Source of the DNA: AC-37 sp036389835
GTDB lineage: Bacteria > Actinomycetota > Thermoleophilia > Solirubrobacterales > Thermoleophilaceae
Reading direction: 5' to 3'
Length of the DNA: 64,000 nucleotides
Assembly (NCBI GenBank): GCA_036389835.1
Contig: DASVWC010000111.1
Coordinates: forward strand, 16,002 to 80,001
The notes under the pieces: model-generated
The model's database searches: none
What the model was told of the DNA's origin: nothing
Seen by the model: the letters and a program-made list of their open reading frames with translations, nothing else
Made by a program: the position numbers and the translations under genes
Shown here: one piece after another, positions 1 through 8,057 of the stretch
Layout of the letters: each line of letters starts with the position of its first letter
Numbering within the stretch: position 1 is the stretch's first letter

Positions 1-239
1 CCGAAGTAGTGGTCGAAGGAGCGGTTCTCCATCATCACGATCACGAAGTGGTCGATCGGGACGTCGCGCGGGCGCGGCAGCGGCGTGCGGCGCGACTGCG
101 CCGCGGCGGCCTCCCTGAGCAGGAAGTCGACCGGCAGCACGCTCGCGGCGGTGGCCAGCCCCGCGCTGTAGGCGGTGCGCGCCACGAAGTCGCGCCGGCT
201 CAGGGCGTGATCGTCGTCAGGGTTGGGGATATGTGCCAT
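1..239 (-). CDS. Tat-exported phosphoesterase / phospholipase C family protein (N-terminal part)
   Basis: Only the first 79 codons are present; the gene runs off the left edge. Residues 14-20 read SRRDFVA, a twin-arginine signal, followed by a hydrophobic Ala-rich stretch, so the product is predicted to be exported folded by the Tat system. After residue 60 comes the string VIVMMENRSFDHYFG, the opening signature of the phosphoesterase family that includes bacterial phospholipase C and acid phosphatases (PF04185). Members hydrolyse phospholipid or phosphomonoester bonds outside the membrane; the substrate cannot be told from this fragment. The ATG at 239-237 is the only plausible start before the twin arginines. 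It abuts the start codon of the divergent gene at 240 with no base between them. Confidence 0.88.
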   Translation of the reverse strand, partial: MAHIPNPDDDHALSRRDFVARTAYSAGLATAASVLPVDFLLREAAAAQSRRTPLPRPRDVPIDHFVIVMMENRSFDHYF

Positions 240-1142
240 ATGCGCTGGGGGGTCGTCGTCGGAGTGGTCGTGGTCGCCGCCGCCGCGGCGTTCTACCTCC
301 TCGCGGTCCCCGGCATGTTGTCAAGTAGTTATGAGGAGCGCGCCGAGCCCGAGCACGAGAAGGCCGAGAAGGCGCTCGACCCCGCCTACGAGGCCTTCTC
401 GCGCGAGACGCTCGGCACCGACAACCGCCCGATCGAGAAGGCGGACAAGCCGGGCGAGTACGTGCGGGCGATCGAGCGCGTCACGGCCGACAACCTGCGC
501 CGGCTCAGCCGCGCGCGGCGGACGGTCAAGCGCGCCGAGGCCGGGCTCGGGGAGGTGGACGAGGGTGAGCTGGGCGACGTGCCCGACTGGCCCCTGCTCG
601 GCGGGCGCGGCGGCCTCGACGAGGCCGAGGAGATCGCCGGCGACGAGGGCGACTACCTGCGCAAGGCGCGGGCCTTCCTGCGCGACTTCCGCAGGCTGAT
701 CGACTTCGAGACCGACTTCAACCGCTTCTGGCGCCGCGTGGGCCTCACGATCGGGCGCGGCAACGCCGCGATCCCGAAGAACCCGACCTCACCGGGCCAG
801 GTGACGCGGCCCGTCGACCGCAGCGTTCGGCAGCTCGAGTCCGCGCTGCGGCGCTTCCGCAGGATGAAGGCGCCGCCGGAGCGGCGCGCCGAGCACCGCA
901 ACGTCGTGGCCGGCTTCGGCTTCGTCATCGCCGAGCTGCGCCGCTTCTCGAGCGCGATCAAGCGGCTCGACATCGGCGCCGCCGAGCAGGTGGACAAGCG
1001 ACTCGCGCGCGGGACCAAGCGCTACGACCGGCGCACCCAGGCGAACTTCCGCAGGCTCATCGCGCGCTCCCGCTACGTCCGCCAGATCGACGACCTCGAG
1101 CGGCGCGAGCGCGAGCTCGGCCGCGCCTGGGACGAGCTCTAG
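240..1142 (+). CDS. Membrane-anchored helical protein of unknown function
   Basis: This 300-residue protein opens with MRWGVVVGVVVV and a single hydrophobic segment (about residues 4-25), either an uncleaved anchor or a signal peptide. The rest is almost entirely charged helix rich in Arg, Glu and Asp with heptad-like spacing, so an extracytoplasmic coiled-coil or helical-bundle domain is likely. I recognise no family. The ATG at 240 was chosen because it directly precedes the hydrophobic segment; an in-frame ATG at 231 would overlap the start of the divergent phosphoesterase. The stop TAG at 1140-1142 shares the palindrome CTAG with the stop of the convergent gene. Function unknown. Confidence 0.7.
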   Translation: MRWGVVVGVVVVAAAAAFYLLAVPGMLSSSYEERAEPEHEKAEKALDPAYEAFSRETLGTDNRPIEKADKPGEYVRAIERVTADNLRRLSRARRTVKRAEAGLGEVDEGELGDVPDWPLLGGRGGLDEAEEIAGDEGDYLRKARAFLRDFRRLIDFETDFNRFWRRVGLTIGRGNAAIPKNPTSPGQVTRPVDRSVRQLESALRRFRRMKAPPERRAEHRNVVAGFGFVIAELRRFSSAIKRLDIGAAEQVDKRLARGTKRYDRRTQANFRRLIARSRYVRQIDDLERRERELGRAWDEL

Positions 1143-2377
1143 ACCGGCCCGAGGTAGCGCATCCAGACCTGGTCGGTGCCGCGGCGCGAGGTGATCGGAG
1201 CGTTCGCGTGGAAGACGATGTAGTTCGCGTAGAAGCTCATGTCCGGCTTCTCGCCGCCGCCGCTTGCCGGCACGCCCTTCTCCCACACCGACTGCGCCAG
1301 CGTGATCTTGCGGACGTCGGTGTAGAGGTAGACGTCGAGGGTGTCGTTCTCGTCGCGGAGCTTCTTCGTCGAGGTCGTGCCGAGGTCGTCGGAGTGCGAC
1401 TCGAAGGTGATGTAGTAGCCGGAGTTGCCGATCACCGGCGCGTGCGAGTTGCCGTTGCCGGGCCGGCCGTTGCGGGCGCTCGCCACCTGCTCGCCGTGCC
1501 CGAGGTCCTTGAACACGACCTGCGAGCGGCCGCCGATCGTGCGCTCGTAGGCGACGACCTGGCGCTTGATGTTGTTGAAGGCGGGGTTCCGCGCGCCCGC
1601 GGCCACGAGGCCCGGCTTGTAGCGGCCGGCGCGCGCGAGCATCACCCCCTGCGGGGTCCCGAAGACGACGTCGCTCGTGCGGCCCTCGGCGAACGACGGG
1701 TCGGCGGCCGGCTTGGCGTGGCTCAGCTTCCTGGTCCTGGGCCCGCGCACGTACAGGCGCCCGCCGGTCACGAAGGCGGTCTTCCGGCAGTCGCCCGAGA
1801 CGTCCACGTCGGTGGTGTCCTCGCTCGACTGCCTGTTGCCCGGCAGCGAGACGCGCGTGGGCGAGCCGCCCGGACGCTTGACGAGGAACGCGTCGACCTT
1901 CCCGTTGGTGTCGCCGCGCACGAGGTTCGACGCCGCCGAGAGGAACGCGACGCAGCTCGCCTGGCCGTGGTCGAAGTCGCCGTCGACCGCCGCGCCCCAG
2001 GACGGGCCGTTCGCGGGCGCGCCGCCGAGGCCGCGCGAGACGAGCAGCGTGCTGCCCGCGTGCCACTCCTCGCCGACGTTCGAGTAGCGCCCGCCGCGCA
2101 CGGCGACGAACACGTCCTTGACCCCGTTGGAGTCGGCGCTGACGATGTCGGAGGCCTCGGACTCGAACGCGATCAGCCGGGCATAGCGGCGGTCGCCCGA
2201 GATCACGGCGTTCGTCGACGGCCCGTTCGGGATGCCGCCGTTGACCGACTTCGAGATCAGGTCGGTGCTCTGCAGCTCCGCGCGGTCCTGCGCGGGCGAC
2301 TGCGCGGCCGCGCCCAGCGCGCACGCGGCCAGCGCGCACGCCGCAGCGGCGATGCGATGTCGGGGGCGAGTCCTCAT
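1139..2377 (-). CDS. Secreted TolB/WD40-like beta-propeller protein
   Basis: The 412-residue product has a Sec signal peptide (about residues 1-25, ending in GAAAQS). The mature part repeats a pattern of short beta strands with Asp/Asn-rich turns such as FESEASDIVSADSNGVKDVF and FLSAASNLVRGDTNGKVDAF. This resembles the TolB-like beta-propeller repeats common in secreted actinobacterial proteins of unknown role. No catalytic motif is visible; two spaced cysteines may form a disulfide. It is probably a periplasmic or cell-surface binding protein. It is transcribed alone, and its stop codon overlaps that of the convergent membrane protein by four bases. Confidence 0.72.
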   Translation of the reverse strand: MRTRPRHRIAAAACALAACALGAAAQSPAQDRAELQSTDLISKSVNGGIPNGPSTNAVISGDRRYARLIAFESEASDIVSADSNGVKDVFVAVRGGRYSNVGEEWHAGSTLLVSRGLGGAPANGPSWGAAVDGDFDHGQASCVAFLSAASNLVRGDTNGKVDAFLVKRPGGSPTRVSLPGNRQSSEDTTDVDVSGDCRKTAFVTGGRLYVRGPRTRKLSHAKPAADPSFAEGRTSDVVFGTPQGVMLARAGRYKPGLVAAGARNPAFNNIKRQVVAYERTIGGRSQVVFKDLGHGEQVASARNGRPGNGNSHAPVIGNSGYYITFESHSDDLGTTSTKKLRDENDTLDVYLYTDVRKITLAQSVWEKGVPASGGGEKPDMSFYANYIVFHANAPITSRRGTDQVWMRYLGPV

Positions 2378-2438
2378 CGGCGGTCCTCGGATTTATCGGC
2401 AGCAGCGCCGCCGTCTTTCGTTAAGACGCGGGAAGGCG

Positions 2439-3377
2439 CTAGCTGTGAGGCTCTACGTGCAGCCGCACGGCGCAGCCGTCCCGGAGCGAGCGCAGCTGCA
2501 CCAGGTCCACGAGCTGGTTAACGAGCCAGAGCCCGCGGCCGCCCTGGCGCGCGTCCGTGGGCAGCCCGCGCCCCGCGAGCGGGTCGTCGATCCGGCCCGA
2601 GTCGCGGACCTCGCACACGAAGCGGCCCGGCTCGCGCCAGGACCGGACCACGCCGGCCCCGCCGCCGTGGCGGATGCTGTTGGTGGCCAGCTCGTTGACG
2701 GCGAGCACGAGATCCGCCGTGCGGGTCCGGCTGACCCCGGCGGCGCGCGCCCAGGCGTCGACCATCGAGCGGACGGCGCTCAGGTCCGCGAGCGTGAAGG
2801 GCAGCTCCTCGCGGCGCGCCGGCGGCGGCTCCAGGTCGCCGCCGAGCGGGTCGAGGCGCGGGTTGCGGTACGCGCCGCTGCGCCGCGTGACGCCGTCCTC
2901 GCCGACGATCGGGTGGGTGCGCCGGGCGGCCTCGATCACGTCGGCCGGCAGCGCGGCCCGGTCGTACGGGCAGACCAGCGTCCAGGCGGGGCCGTCGTCG
3001 AACGCGACGTTCAGCAGCGCCTCGTGCTGATGGCACTCCTCGATCTCGGCCGGGCTGCGGCCGTCCCAGACCGGCTCGCCGATCCCGCGCAGGCGGCGCC
3101 CGCTGAACGCGTTGCGCGCCACGAACTCGCGCCAGGCCGGAATGATGCAGCCGGGGTTGCGGCCGAGTCCGCGCATCTCCACGAAGTCGACGGAGCCGGC
3201 GTCCGCCCCGAGGCGCTCCTCGAGCAGCGCGATCTTCTCCGCGTCCACCGCGACCATCACCGGCTCGCCGGCGGCCACCCCGGCGCGCACGAACGGGAGC
3301 GTGCCGCCGACGAACCCGTCGATGCCGTCGTAGAAGAGGGCCTTGTGGCGGAAGGTGTGGCGGATGGCCGTGCTCAC
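2439..3377 (-). CDS. MEDS-domain anti-sigma factor-like ATPase (MEDS + HATPase_c)
   Basis: A 312-residue fusion. Residues about 8-165 form a MEDS domain (DcmR-type sensory domain), with the typical opening HKALFYDGIDGFVGGTLPFV. The C-terminal third is a GHKL ATPase of the RsbW/SpoIIAB type: the N-box is visible as VLAVNELATNSIRHGG and the G-box as GGRGLWLVNQ. Such proteins bind and inhibit sigma factors or phosphorylate STAS-domain antagonists in partner-switch pathways. The GTG start at 3377-3375 overlaps the stop of the MEDS-STAS gene (GTGA), so the two are translationally coupled. I infer that they are the kinase and antagonist halves of one switch; the target sigma factor is not in the window. 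Confidence 0.82.
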   Translation of the reverse strand: MSTAIRHTFRHKALFYDGIDGFVGGTLPFVRAGVAAGEPVMVAVDAEKIALLEERLGADAGSVDFVEMRGLGRNPGCIIPAWREFVARNAFSGRRLRGIGEPVWDGRSPAEIEECHQHEALLNVAFDDGPAWTLVCPYDRAALPADVIEAARRTHPIVGEDGVTRRSGAYRNPRLDPLGGDLEPPPARREELPFTLADLSAVRSMVDAWARAAGVSRTRTADLVLAVNELATNSIRHGGGAGVVRSWREPGRFVCEVRDSGRIDDPLAGRGLPTDARQGGRGLWLVNQLVDLVQLRSLRDGCAVRLHVEPHS

Positions 3378-4195
3378 AGCGCCACGCCGAGGAGCTCGGT
3401 GAGCCTGTCGAAGCTCGGCGGGGCGCCGCGCAGGTGGACCCGGCGGCCGCCGCGGGCGAGCTCGCGTGCGTGGTCGGCGATCGCCAGCACGCCGCGGTGG
3501 TCGATGAAGTCGAGCTCGTCGAGCTCCAGCACGAGGTCGCCGTCGGGCGGCGTCGCGGAGTCGAGCAGCCGCAGCAGGCCGTCGGCCGAGAAGGCGTCCA
3601 CCTCGCCGCCGATCCCCATCCCCTCGCGCCCAGCGAACAGCCGGAACGGCACGGCGGGGGCGTTCGACGAGCGGTGCACGCAGCCGAGGTCGTGGAGGAT
3701 CTCGTCGGGGAGCGCGCGCCGGTCGTAGCAGCAGAGCGCCGCCATCGGGTGCCTGGCCATGAAGCGGTCCGCGACGGTCTCCCAGTGGGTGTGCGCGCGC
3801 CACAGCTCGGCGTCGAGCACGAGCGGGGTCCCGTCGCCCACGACGCGCAGGCCGGTGTAGCCGTCCGCGAGGGCCGCGCTGGTGGCGGCCGAGTACACCG
3901 CGAGCTGCGCCAGCGGGTCGACCGCCGCGCCGACCTCGTACACGTTCTCGAGCGGCATGATCCGCAGCCCGCCGGTCGCGAGCAGGTGATCGAGGGCGGT
4001 GAGCCCGTCGAGGTCGCGGCGCAGCTTCTCCACGCTGCCGGGCCCGAGGTACATCAGCCGCTGCCCGAGCTCGACGCCGTCCTCCAGGAACGCGAGCGCC
4101 GCGTCGCGGAGCTCCTGCTCGTCCGCGTAGAGCCAGCAGGCATGTCCCTGCAGTCCCAGGCCGGCCGCAGTGTGTACGTGGCCGTGGCGCCGCAT
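3374..4195 (-). CDS. MEDS-domain anti-anti-sigma factor (MEDS + STAS)
   Basis: A 273-residue protein with an N-terminal MEDS sensory domain (about 15-180; HACWLYADEQELRDAALAFL) and a C-terminal STAS domain (about 188-273), recognisable from VLELDELDFIDHRGVLAIAD. In RsbV/SpoIIAA proteins a Ser sits in this loop and is phosphorylated by the partner kinase; here the position after ELDFID is His, so the phospho-site may be altered or displaced. First gene of a two-gene operon, ending in the GTGA overlap. A weak hexamer CATACT lies about 10 nt before the ATG. Inferred role: releases a sigma factor from the MEDS-ATPase when the shared MEDS fold senses a ligand. Confidence 0.8.
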   Translation of the reverse strand: MRRHGHVHTAAGLGLQGHACWLYADEQELRDAALAFLEDGVELGQRLMYLGPGSVEKLRRDLDGLTALDHLLATGGLRIMPLENVYEVGAAVDPLAQLAVYSAATSAALADGYTGLRVVGDGTPLVLDAELWRAHTHWETVADRFMARHPMAALCCYDRRALPDEILHDLGCVHRSSNAPAVPFRLFAGREGMGIGGEVDAFSADGLLRLLDSATPPDGDLVLELDELDFIDHRGVLAIADHARELARGGRRVHLRGAPPSFDRLTELLGVAL

Positions 4196-4246
4196 GAGAG
4201 GGGTGAGTATGGCACCGCGCGGGCGGTGCGGCGACAGATTTCTCGC

Positions 4247-5155
4247 CTAGCCGAACAGCGGCAGCCGGCGGCGCCGGGCGAGGACGTCCATGCCGTGCTG
4301 GATGCTCGACTGGACCTCCTCGTACTTGCGATCCACGTAGTCCTCGTCGTCGGCCTTCGCGGAGTCCTTCGAGAGCGTGATCGGCTCCTGGAACGCGGTG
4401 CGGATCTTCGTGGGGAGCGGGATCTCGGGCAGCAGCGCCGGGCCGATGCCCCACGGCGCGCTCACCGCGATCGGGAACATCTTGAGCCGCGCTATCCGGT
4501 CGAGCTGTAGGGCCCTGGCGAGGCGGCGGCCGCTGAAGAGGACCGGCATCGAGTCCGGCCCGCCGACCGTGGCGATCGGGACGATCGGCACGCCCGCGCG
4601 GATCGCCATGCGCACGAACCCCTTGCGGCCCGCGAGGATCGCCTCGTCGCGCTTGACCCACGGGCGCAGCGAGTCGACCTCGCCGCCGGGCCACAGCGCC
4701 ACGTCGTGGCCGGCCGCGAGCGCGGCGCTGATGCTGTCCGGCGCGGCGGGGAGCACGCCCATCCGGCGGAAGTAGGACCCGATCCCCGGCGCGGCCATCA
4801 GCGCGTCGTGGGCGGTCCCGTGGAGCGTGCGCTCGTCGCCGAAGTGGCGCCACCACTGGAGGCCGACCGTCCACGCGTCCCACACGAACGGGGCGCCCGA
4901 GTGGATCCCGATCAGCAGGGCCGGCGGGTCCGGGAGCTTCTCCCAGCCCTCCATCTCCATCCGGAACCAGTAGTCGATCAGCGGGTTCCAGATGAACTTC
5001 TGCCGCTCGATGAAGTCGAGGTCCTGGGCATCGAGGTCCCAGTCGCCGGCGCGCTCGGCGACCCAGGCGGCCGCGCCGTCCGCCTGCTCGCGGCGAGCCT
5101 CCGCCTTCCTGGCCGTCTGCCGCGCGTAGCGCTTGGCCTGAGTCTGAGGCATCAC
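4247..5155 (-). CDS. Lysophospholipid acyltransferase-like protein (DGAT2-like LPLAT)
   Basis: This 302-residue protein belongs to the 1-acyl-glycerol-3-phosphate acyltransferase superfamily, most like the DGAT2-type actinobacterial branch. The conserved blocks are GIHSGAPFVWD (His85), LHGTAHDA, PGIGSYFRRMGVLPA, LWPGGEVDSLRPW (residues 154-165) and GVPIVPIATVGGPD. Substrates are probably acyl-CoA or acyl-ACP and a lyso-lipid or diacylglycerol at the inner membrane face. The canonical HX4D catalytic motif is not present in that spacing: after His85 the first Asp is eight residues on. The first 50 residues are a charged helix. ATG codons at 5155 and 5152 are both possible starts. Confidence 0.78.
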   Translation of the reverse strand: MMPQTQAKRYARQTARKAEARREQADGAAAWVAERAGDWDLDAQDLDFIERQKFIWNPLIDYWFRMEMEGWEKLPDPPALLIGIHSGAPFVWDAWTVGLQWWRHFGDERTLHGTAHDALMAAPGIGSYFRRMGVLPAAPDSISAALAAGHDVALWPGGEVDSLRPWVKRDEAILAGRKGFVRMAIRAGVPIVPIATVGGPDSMPVLFSGRRLARALQLDRIARLKMFPIAVSAPWGIGPALLPEIPLPTKIRTAFQEPITLSKDSAKADDEDYVDRKYEEVQSSIQHGMDVLARRRRLPLFG

Positions 5156-5182
5156 CTAGCCCCTACCCGAGGCGCGCCGGCG

Positions 5183-6022
5183 CTAGTCCCTCCAGTCGGG
5201 AGCGAAGCTCGGGTCGAAGTTGCGCTCGCGGCGCTCGGACAGCTCGTCGATCCGCGCCGCCTCCTCGCCGGTCAGGTCGACCTCGAGCGCGGCCAGGTTC
5301 TCGCGCCGCCGGCCGGGGTCGGTCGAGCGCGGCAGGAGCACCACGCGATCCTGGCGGGCGAGCCACGCGAGCGCGATTTGGGCCGGCGTCGCGCCGCGCT
5401 CGGCCGCCATCTCCTTCAGGAGCGGCTCCTCGACCATGTCGGAGGCGCTGCCGCCGAGCGGCGCGTAGGCCTCGATCAGCAGGTCGTGCTCGGCCGCGAT
5501 CTCCAGCAGCTCGCGCTGCGAGAGCTTGGCGTGGTACTCGACCTGGTCGGCGAAGATCTCCGGGGCCAGCTCGAGCGCCTCGCGCAGCATGTAGCCGGGG
5601 AAGTTGCTCACCCCGAACTCGCGGATCAGCCCCTCCTCGCGCAGGCGGGCGAGCTCGTCGAGCGCCGGGCCGTGCACGGAGGGGTCGCGGGCGGGCCAGT
5701 GCAGGAGCAGGAGCTCCACGTGGTCGAGCCCGAGCCGCTCGAGGCTCCGCTCGGCGCTCCGCCGCAGGCGCGACGGAGCGAAGTCGTCGATCCAGACCTT
5801 GGTGGTGACCCAGACCTCGTCGCGATCCACGCCGGAGCGGCGCAGCCCCTCCCCCACCTCGCGCTCGTTTCCGTAGACCGCGGCGGTGTCCACGTGGCGG
5901 TAGCCGGCCGCGAGCGCGTCGGCGACGGTCTCGGCCGTCTCGTGGGGCTCGACCTCGAACACGCCGATCGCGACGGTGGGGACGGTCACCCCGCGGACGG
6001 TCTTGGTGGACGGGCTGGGCAT
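5183..6022 (-). CDS. Aldo/keto reductase (2,5-diketo-D-gluconate reductase type)
   Basis: A full-length, 279-residue NADPH-dependent aldo/keto reductase. The catalytic tetrad is complete: Asp45 and Tyr50 in VDTAAVYGNE, Lys75 in TTKVW and His108 in LLLHWP. The signature GVSNFPGYMLREAL and the cofactor loop LLPRSTDPGRRRENL follow. Family members reduce aldehydes and ketones such as sugar-derived carbonyls or methylglyoxal in the cytoplasm; the substrate is unknown here. It is divergent from the lipoprotein gene at 6055, with 32 nt between start codons. A TAGGAA hexamer lies 6 nt before the ATG, one mismatch from the TAnnnT pattern of the leaderless genes in this window. Confidence 0.92.
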   Translation of the reverse strand: MPSPSTKTVRGVTVPTVAIGVFEVEPHETAETVADALAAGYRHVDTAAVYGNEREVGEGLRRSGVDRDEVWVTTKVWIDDFAPSRLRRSAERSLERLGLDHVELLLLHWPARDPSVHGPALDELARLREEGLIREFGVSNFPGYMLREALELAPEIFADQVEYHAKLSQRELLEIAAEHDLLIEAYAPLGGSASDMVEEPLLKEMAAERGATPAQIALAWLARQDRVVLLPRSTDPGRRRENLAALEVDLTGEEAARIDELSERRERNFDPSFAPDWRD

Positions 6023-6037
6023 GACGGATTCCTACGC

Positions 6038-6043
6038 TACCCT
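6038..6043 (+). promoter_or_regulatory. Candidate -10 element (TACCCT) for the 6055 lipoprotein gene
   Basis: TACCCT ends 11 nt before the ATG at 6055, which would leave an untranslated leader of only 4-5 nt. No -35 is recognisable. Confidence 0.4.
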
Positions 6044-6054
6044 CGCGCGCTCTC

Positions 6055-6528
6055 ATGAAGCTCCTCGCAGCGATCCTCGCCTCCCTGGCCCTCGTCGCGG
6101 CCGCCGGCTGCGGCGACGACGACGAGAAGAAGTCCGGCGAGCCCGCCGCCACCACGAGCCAGCCCGCGAAGCCGGGCCAGCCCGCGAAGCCCGCACCGGC
6201 GCCCTCATCGGCCGAGGACGAGGACGCCGTGAAGGAGGTGGTCATCGACTGGACCTTCGAGGGCAAGTGCGAGCTGATGACCGACAAGTTCCTCGAGGCG
6301 CAGCTCCTCGGCCTCGGCGAGGACCGCCAGGAGCGCTGCGACCTGTTCGAGAAGCAGCACCAGAAGCCCCAGTACAGCGAGGACGACGTGAAGATCGAGG
6401 ACGTGAAGATCACCGGGACCAAGGCCTCGCTGATCGTCACCTCCGAGCTCGCGCCCGACATCAAGTCGCGCTACGACCTGGTGAAGACGGGCGACCAGTG
6501 GCAGATCGACGCCGCTGAGCTCGAGTAG
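6055..6528 (+). CDS. Putative lipoprotein, unknown function
   Basis: A 157-residue secreted protein with a lipoprotein signal peptide: charged MK start, hydrophobic core and lipobox ending in VAAAGC (Cys19). A flexible Asp/Glu/Lys/Pro/Thr-rich linker follows (to about residue 60), then a compact alpha/beta domain. Its layout (Cys, acidic linker, small domain near 100 residues with one Cys pair) matches the lipoproteins at 25374 and 34265 in this window and resembles NTF2-like/DUF4878-type secreted domains. Function unknown. It precedes the orphan mreB paralogue by 39 nt, and that gene has its own promoter. Confidence 0.8.
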   Translation: MKLLAAILASLALVAAAGCGDDDEKKSGEPAATTSQPAKPGQPAKPAPAPSSAEDEDAVKEVVIDWTFEGKCELMTDKFLEAQLLGLGEDRQERCDLFEKQHQKPQYSEDDVKIEDVKITGTKASLIVTSELAPDIKSRYDLVKTGDQWQIDAAELE

Positions 6529-6555
6529 CGCTCCCGCTGCGGGGGTCGTCGCCCC

Positions 6556-6561
6556 TATCCT
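6556..6561 (+). promoter_or_regulatory. -10 element (TATCCT) of a leaderless promoter
   Basis: TATCCT lies 6 nt before the GTG start of the mreB paralogue at 6568. There is no room for a Shine-Dalgarno site, so transcription should begin at or beside the GTG. Confidence 0.6.
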
Positions 6562-6567
6562 CCGGGG

Positions 6568-7629
6568 GTGGCTCTCATCAACGGCGGGGGCGGCCGCGAC
6601 CTCGCGATAGATCTCGGCACCGCGAACACCCTCGTCTACGAGCGCGGCCGCGGGATCGCCCTGTCCGAGCCGTCGGTCGTGGCGATCGACCAGACGACCG
6701 GAGCCGTGCACGCCGTCGGCGACGACGCCAAGCGCATGATCGGGCGCACGCCGGCGAACATCGCGGCGATCCGGCCGTTGCGCCACGGCGTGATCGCGGA
6801 CTTCGAGGTGACCGAGCGGATGCTGCACTACTTCATCCACCGGGTGCAGTCGAGCCGCTGGGGGCGCTCGCGCGTGATCATGTGCGTGCCGTCGTCGGTC
6901 ACCGAGGTGGAGCAGCGGGCGGTCGAGGAGGCCTGCGTGGCGGCCGGCGCGCGGCAGGTGCACCTGATCGAGGAGCCGATCGCGGCCGCCATCGGCGCCG
7001 AGCTGCCGATCGCCGAGCCGCGCGGGTCGATGATCGTGGACATCGGCGGCGGGACCTCCGAGGTGGCGGTGCTGTCGCTGGGCGCGATCGTGGTCAGCGA
7101 GTCGCTGCGGACCGGCGGCTACGACTTCGACGACGCGATCACGCTGCACATGAAGCGCGCGCACACCATGGCGATCGGCTCGACCACCGCCGAGGACCTG
7201 AAGCTCGAGATCGGGTCCGCGGTCGCGCTCGAGCCCGAGCTGAAGGCGAACGTGCGCGGTCGCGACCTCGGCTCGGGGCTGCCGAAGACGGTCGAGCTGA
7301 CCTCCGAGGAGCTGCGCGCGGCGTGCGCCGAGCAGCTCCAGGCGATCGTCGAGACCGTGCAGTCCACGCTCGAGCAGACGCCGCCCGAGCTCGCGGCCGA
7401 CGTGGCCGAGGAGGGGATCGTGCTGGCGGGCGGCGGCTCGCTGCTGAAGGGCCTCGACGTGCTGCTGGCCGACGAGACCCACCTGCCCGTGCGGGTCGCC
7501 GAGTCGCCGCTCACCTGCGTGGCGATCGGCGCCGGCCGCTCGCTCGAGGAGTTCGAGACGCTCGATCGCATGGGCAGCGGGCGCCGCCGTCAGGTCGGCC
7601 GCTCGCGCCGCGCGTCGTTCGCGCGCTGA
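6568..7629 (+). CDS. MreB/Mbl-family actin-like protein (second copy)
   Basis: A 353-residue bacterial actin homologue. Phosphate-1 DLGTANTLVY, connect motif and phosphate-2 DIGGGTSEVAVLS, and the adenosine motif LAGGGSLLKGLD are all intact, so nucleotide-dependent polymerisation is plausible. It is clearly similar along its length to the mreB of the elongasome operon at 54598. It stands alone, without mreC or mreD. Its N-terminus (MALINGGGGRD) lacks the hydrophobic amphipathic helix that opens the other copy, and it has a short Arg-rich tail. The GTG start is fixed by the -10 hexamer 6 nt upstream. I infer a specialised cytoskeletal role, perhaps acting with the main MreB. Confidence 0.9.
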   Translation: MALINGGGGRDLAIDLGTANTLVYERGRGIALSEPSVVAIDQTTGAVHAVGDDAKRMIGRTPANIAAIRPLRHGVIADFEVTERMLHYFIHRVQSSRWGRSRVIMCVPSSVTEVEQRAVEEACVAAGARQVHLIEEPIAAAIGAELPIAEPRGSMIVDIGGGTSEVAVLSLGAIVVSESLRTGGYDFDDAITLHMKRAHTMAIGSTTAEDLKLEIGSAVALEPELKANVRGRDLGSGLPKTVELTSEELRAACAEQLQAIVETVQSTLEQTPPELAADVAEEGIVLAGGGSLLKGLDVLLADETHLPVRVAESPLTCVAIGAGRSLEEFETLDRMGSGRRRQVGRSRRASFAR

Positions 7630-7632
7630 CCG

Positions 7633-8007
7633 TCAGCAGTCCGAGAAGCCCCAGCGGTGCAGCAGGGCTCTCGGCACACCGGTGTCGCAGACCGGGCCGC
7701 CGGTGTCGCCGCGGTCCTTCCAGCGATGTCCAGCCCGGCGCGTGAAGCGCTCGGGCTGGTCCTGGTAGCCGAGCTCGGCGTCCTTGAAATTGGCAAGCGC
7801 GTAGTAGGCCGTGCCGCAACGGCCGTGGTACACGCGCCCCTTGGGCCCGCTGAACTCGCGGTCGGTCAACCGCTCGTGCGCCTTGCGCAGGTCGAGCTTG
7901 AGCTGGTCGGTGACCTTGAGGTTCTTGCACTCAGCGGCGGAGGCCGCGCCCGGGGCGAGGCACAGGACGAGAGCGGCTCCGGCAGTCGCCAGCAGCAGGC
8001 GAGTCAC
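7633..8007 (-). CDS. Small secreted cysteine-containing protein
   Basis: A 124-residue exported protein: MTRLLLATAGAALVLC and the cleavage region GAASAAEC form a Sec signal peptide. The mature part has four well-separated cysteines (near residues 26, 63, 103 and 124), probably two disulfides, and a basic middle. No family recognised. The GTG at 8007 was preferred to upstream ATG codons (8016 and beyond) because a TAGCAT -10 hexamer ends 7 nt before it and the resulting signal peptide is compact. Convergent with the mreB paralogue, with 3 nt between the stops. Confidence 0.62.
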   Translation of the reverse strand: MTRLLLATAGAALVLCLAPGAASAAECKNLKVTDQLKLDLRKAHERLTDREFSGPKGRVYHGRCGTAYYALANFKDAELGYQDQPERFTRRAGHRWKDRGDTGGPVCDTGVPRALLHRWGFSDC

Positions 8008-8014
8008 GCCTCCC

Positions 8015-8020
8015 ATGCTA
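8015..8020 (-). promoter_or_regulatory. -10 element (TAGCAT) of a leaderless promoter
   Basis: On the minus strand TAGCAT is followed by a 7-nt gap and the GTG at 8007. It overlaps the alternative ATG at 8016 and therefore argues against that start. Confidence 0.55.
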
Positions 8021-8057
8021 CGGGAGCGAGCGCGCCCCCGCACGCGGTCCGGCCTCG

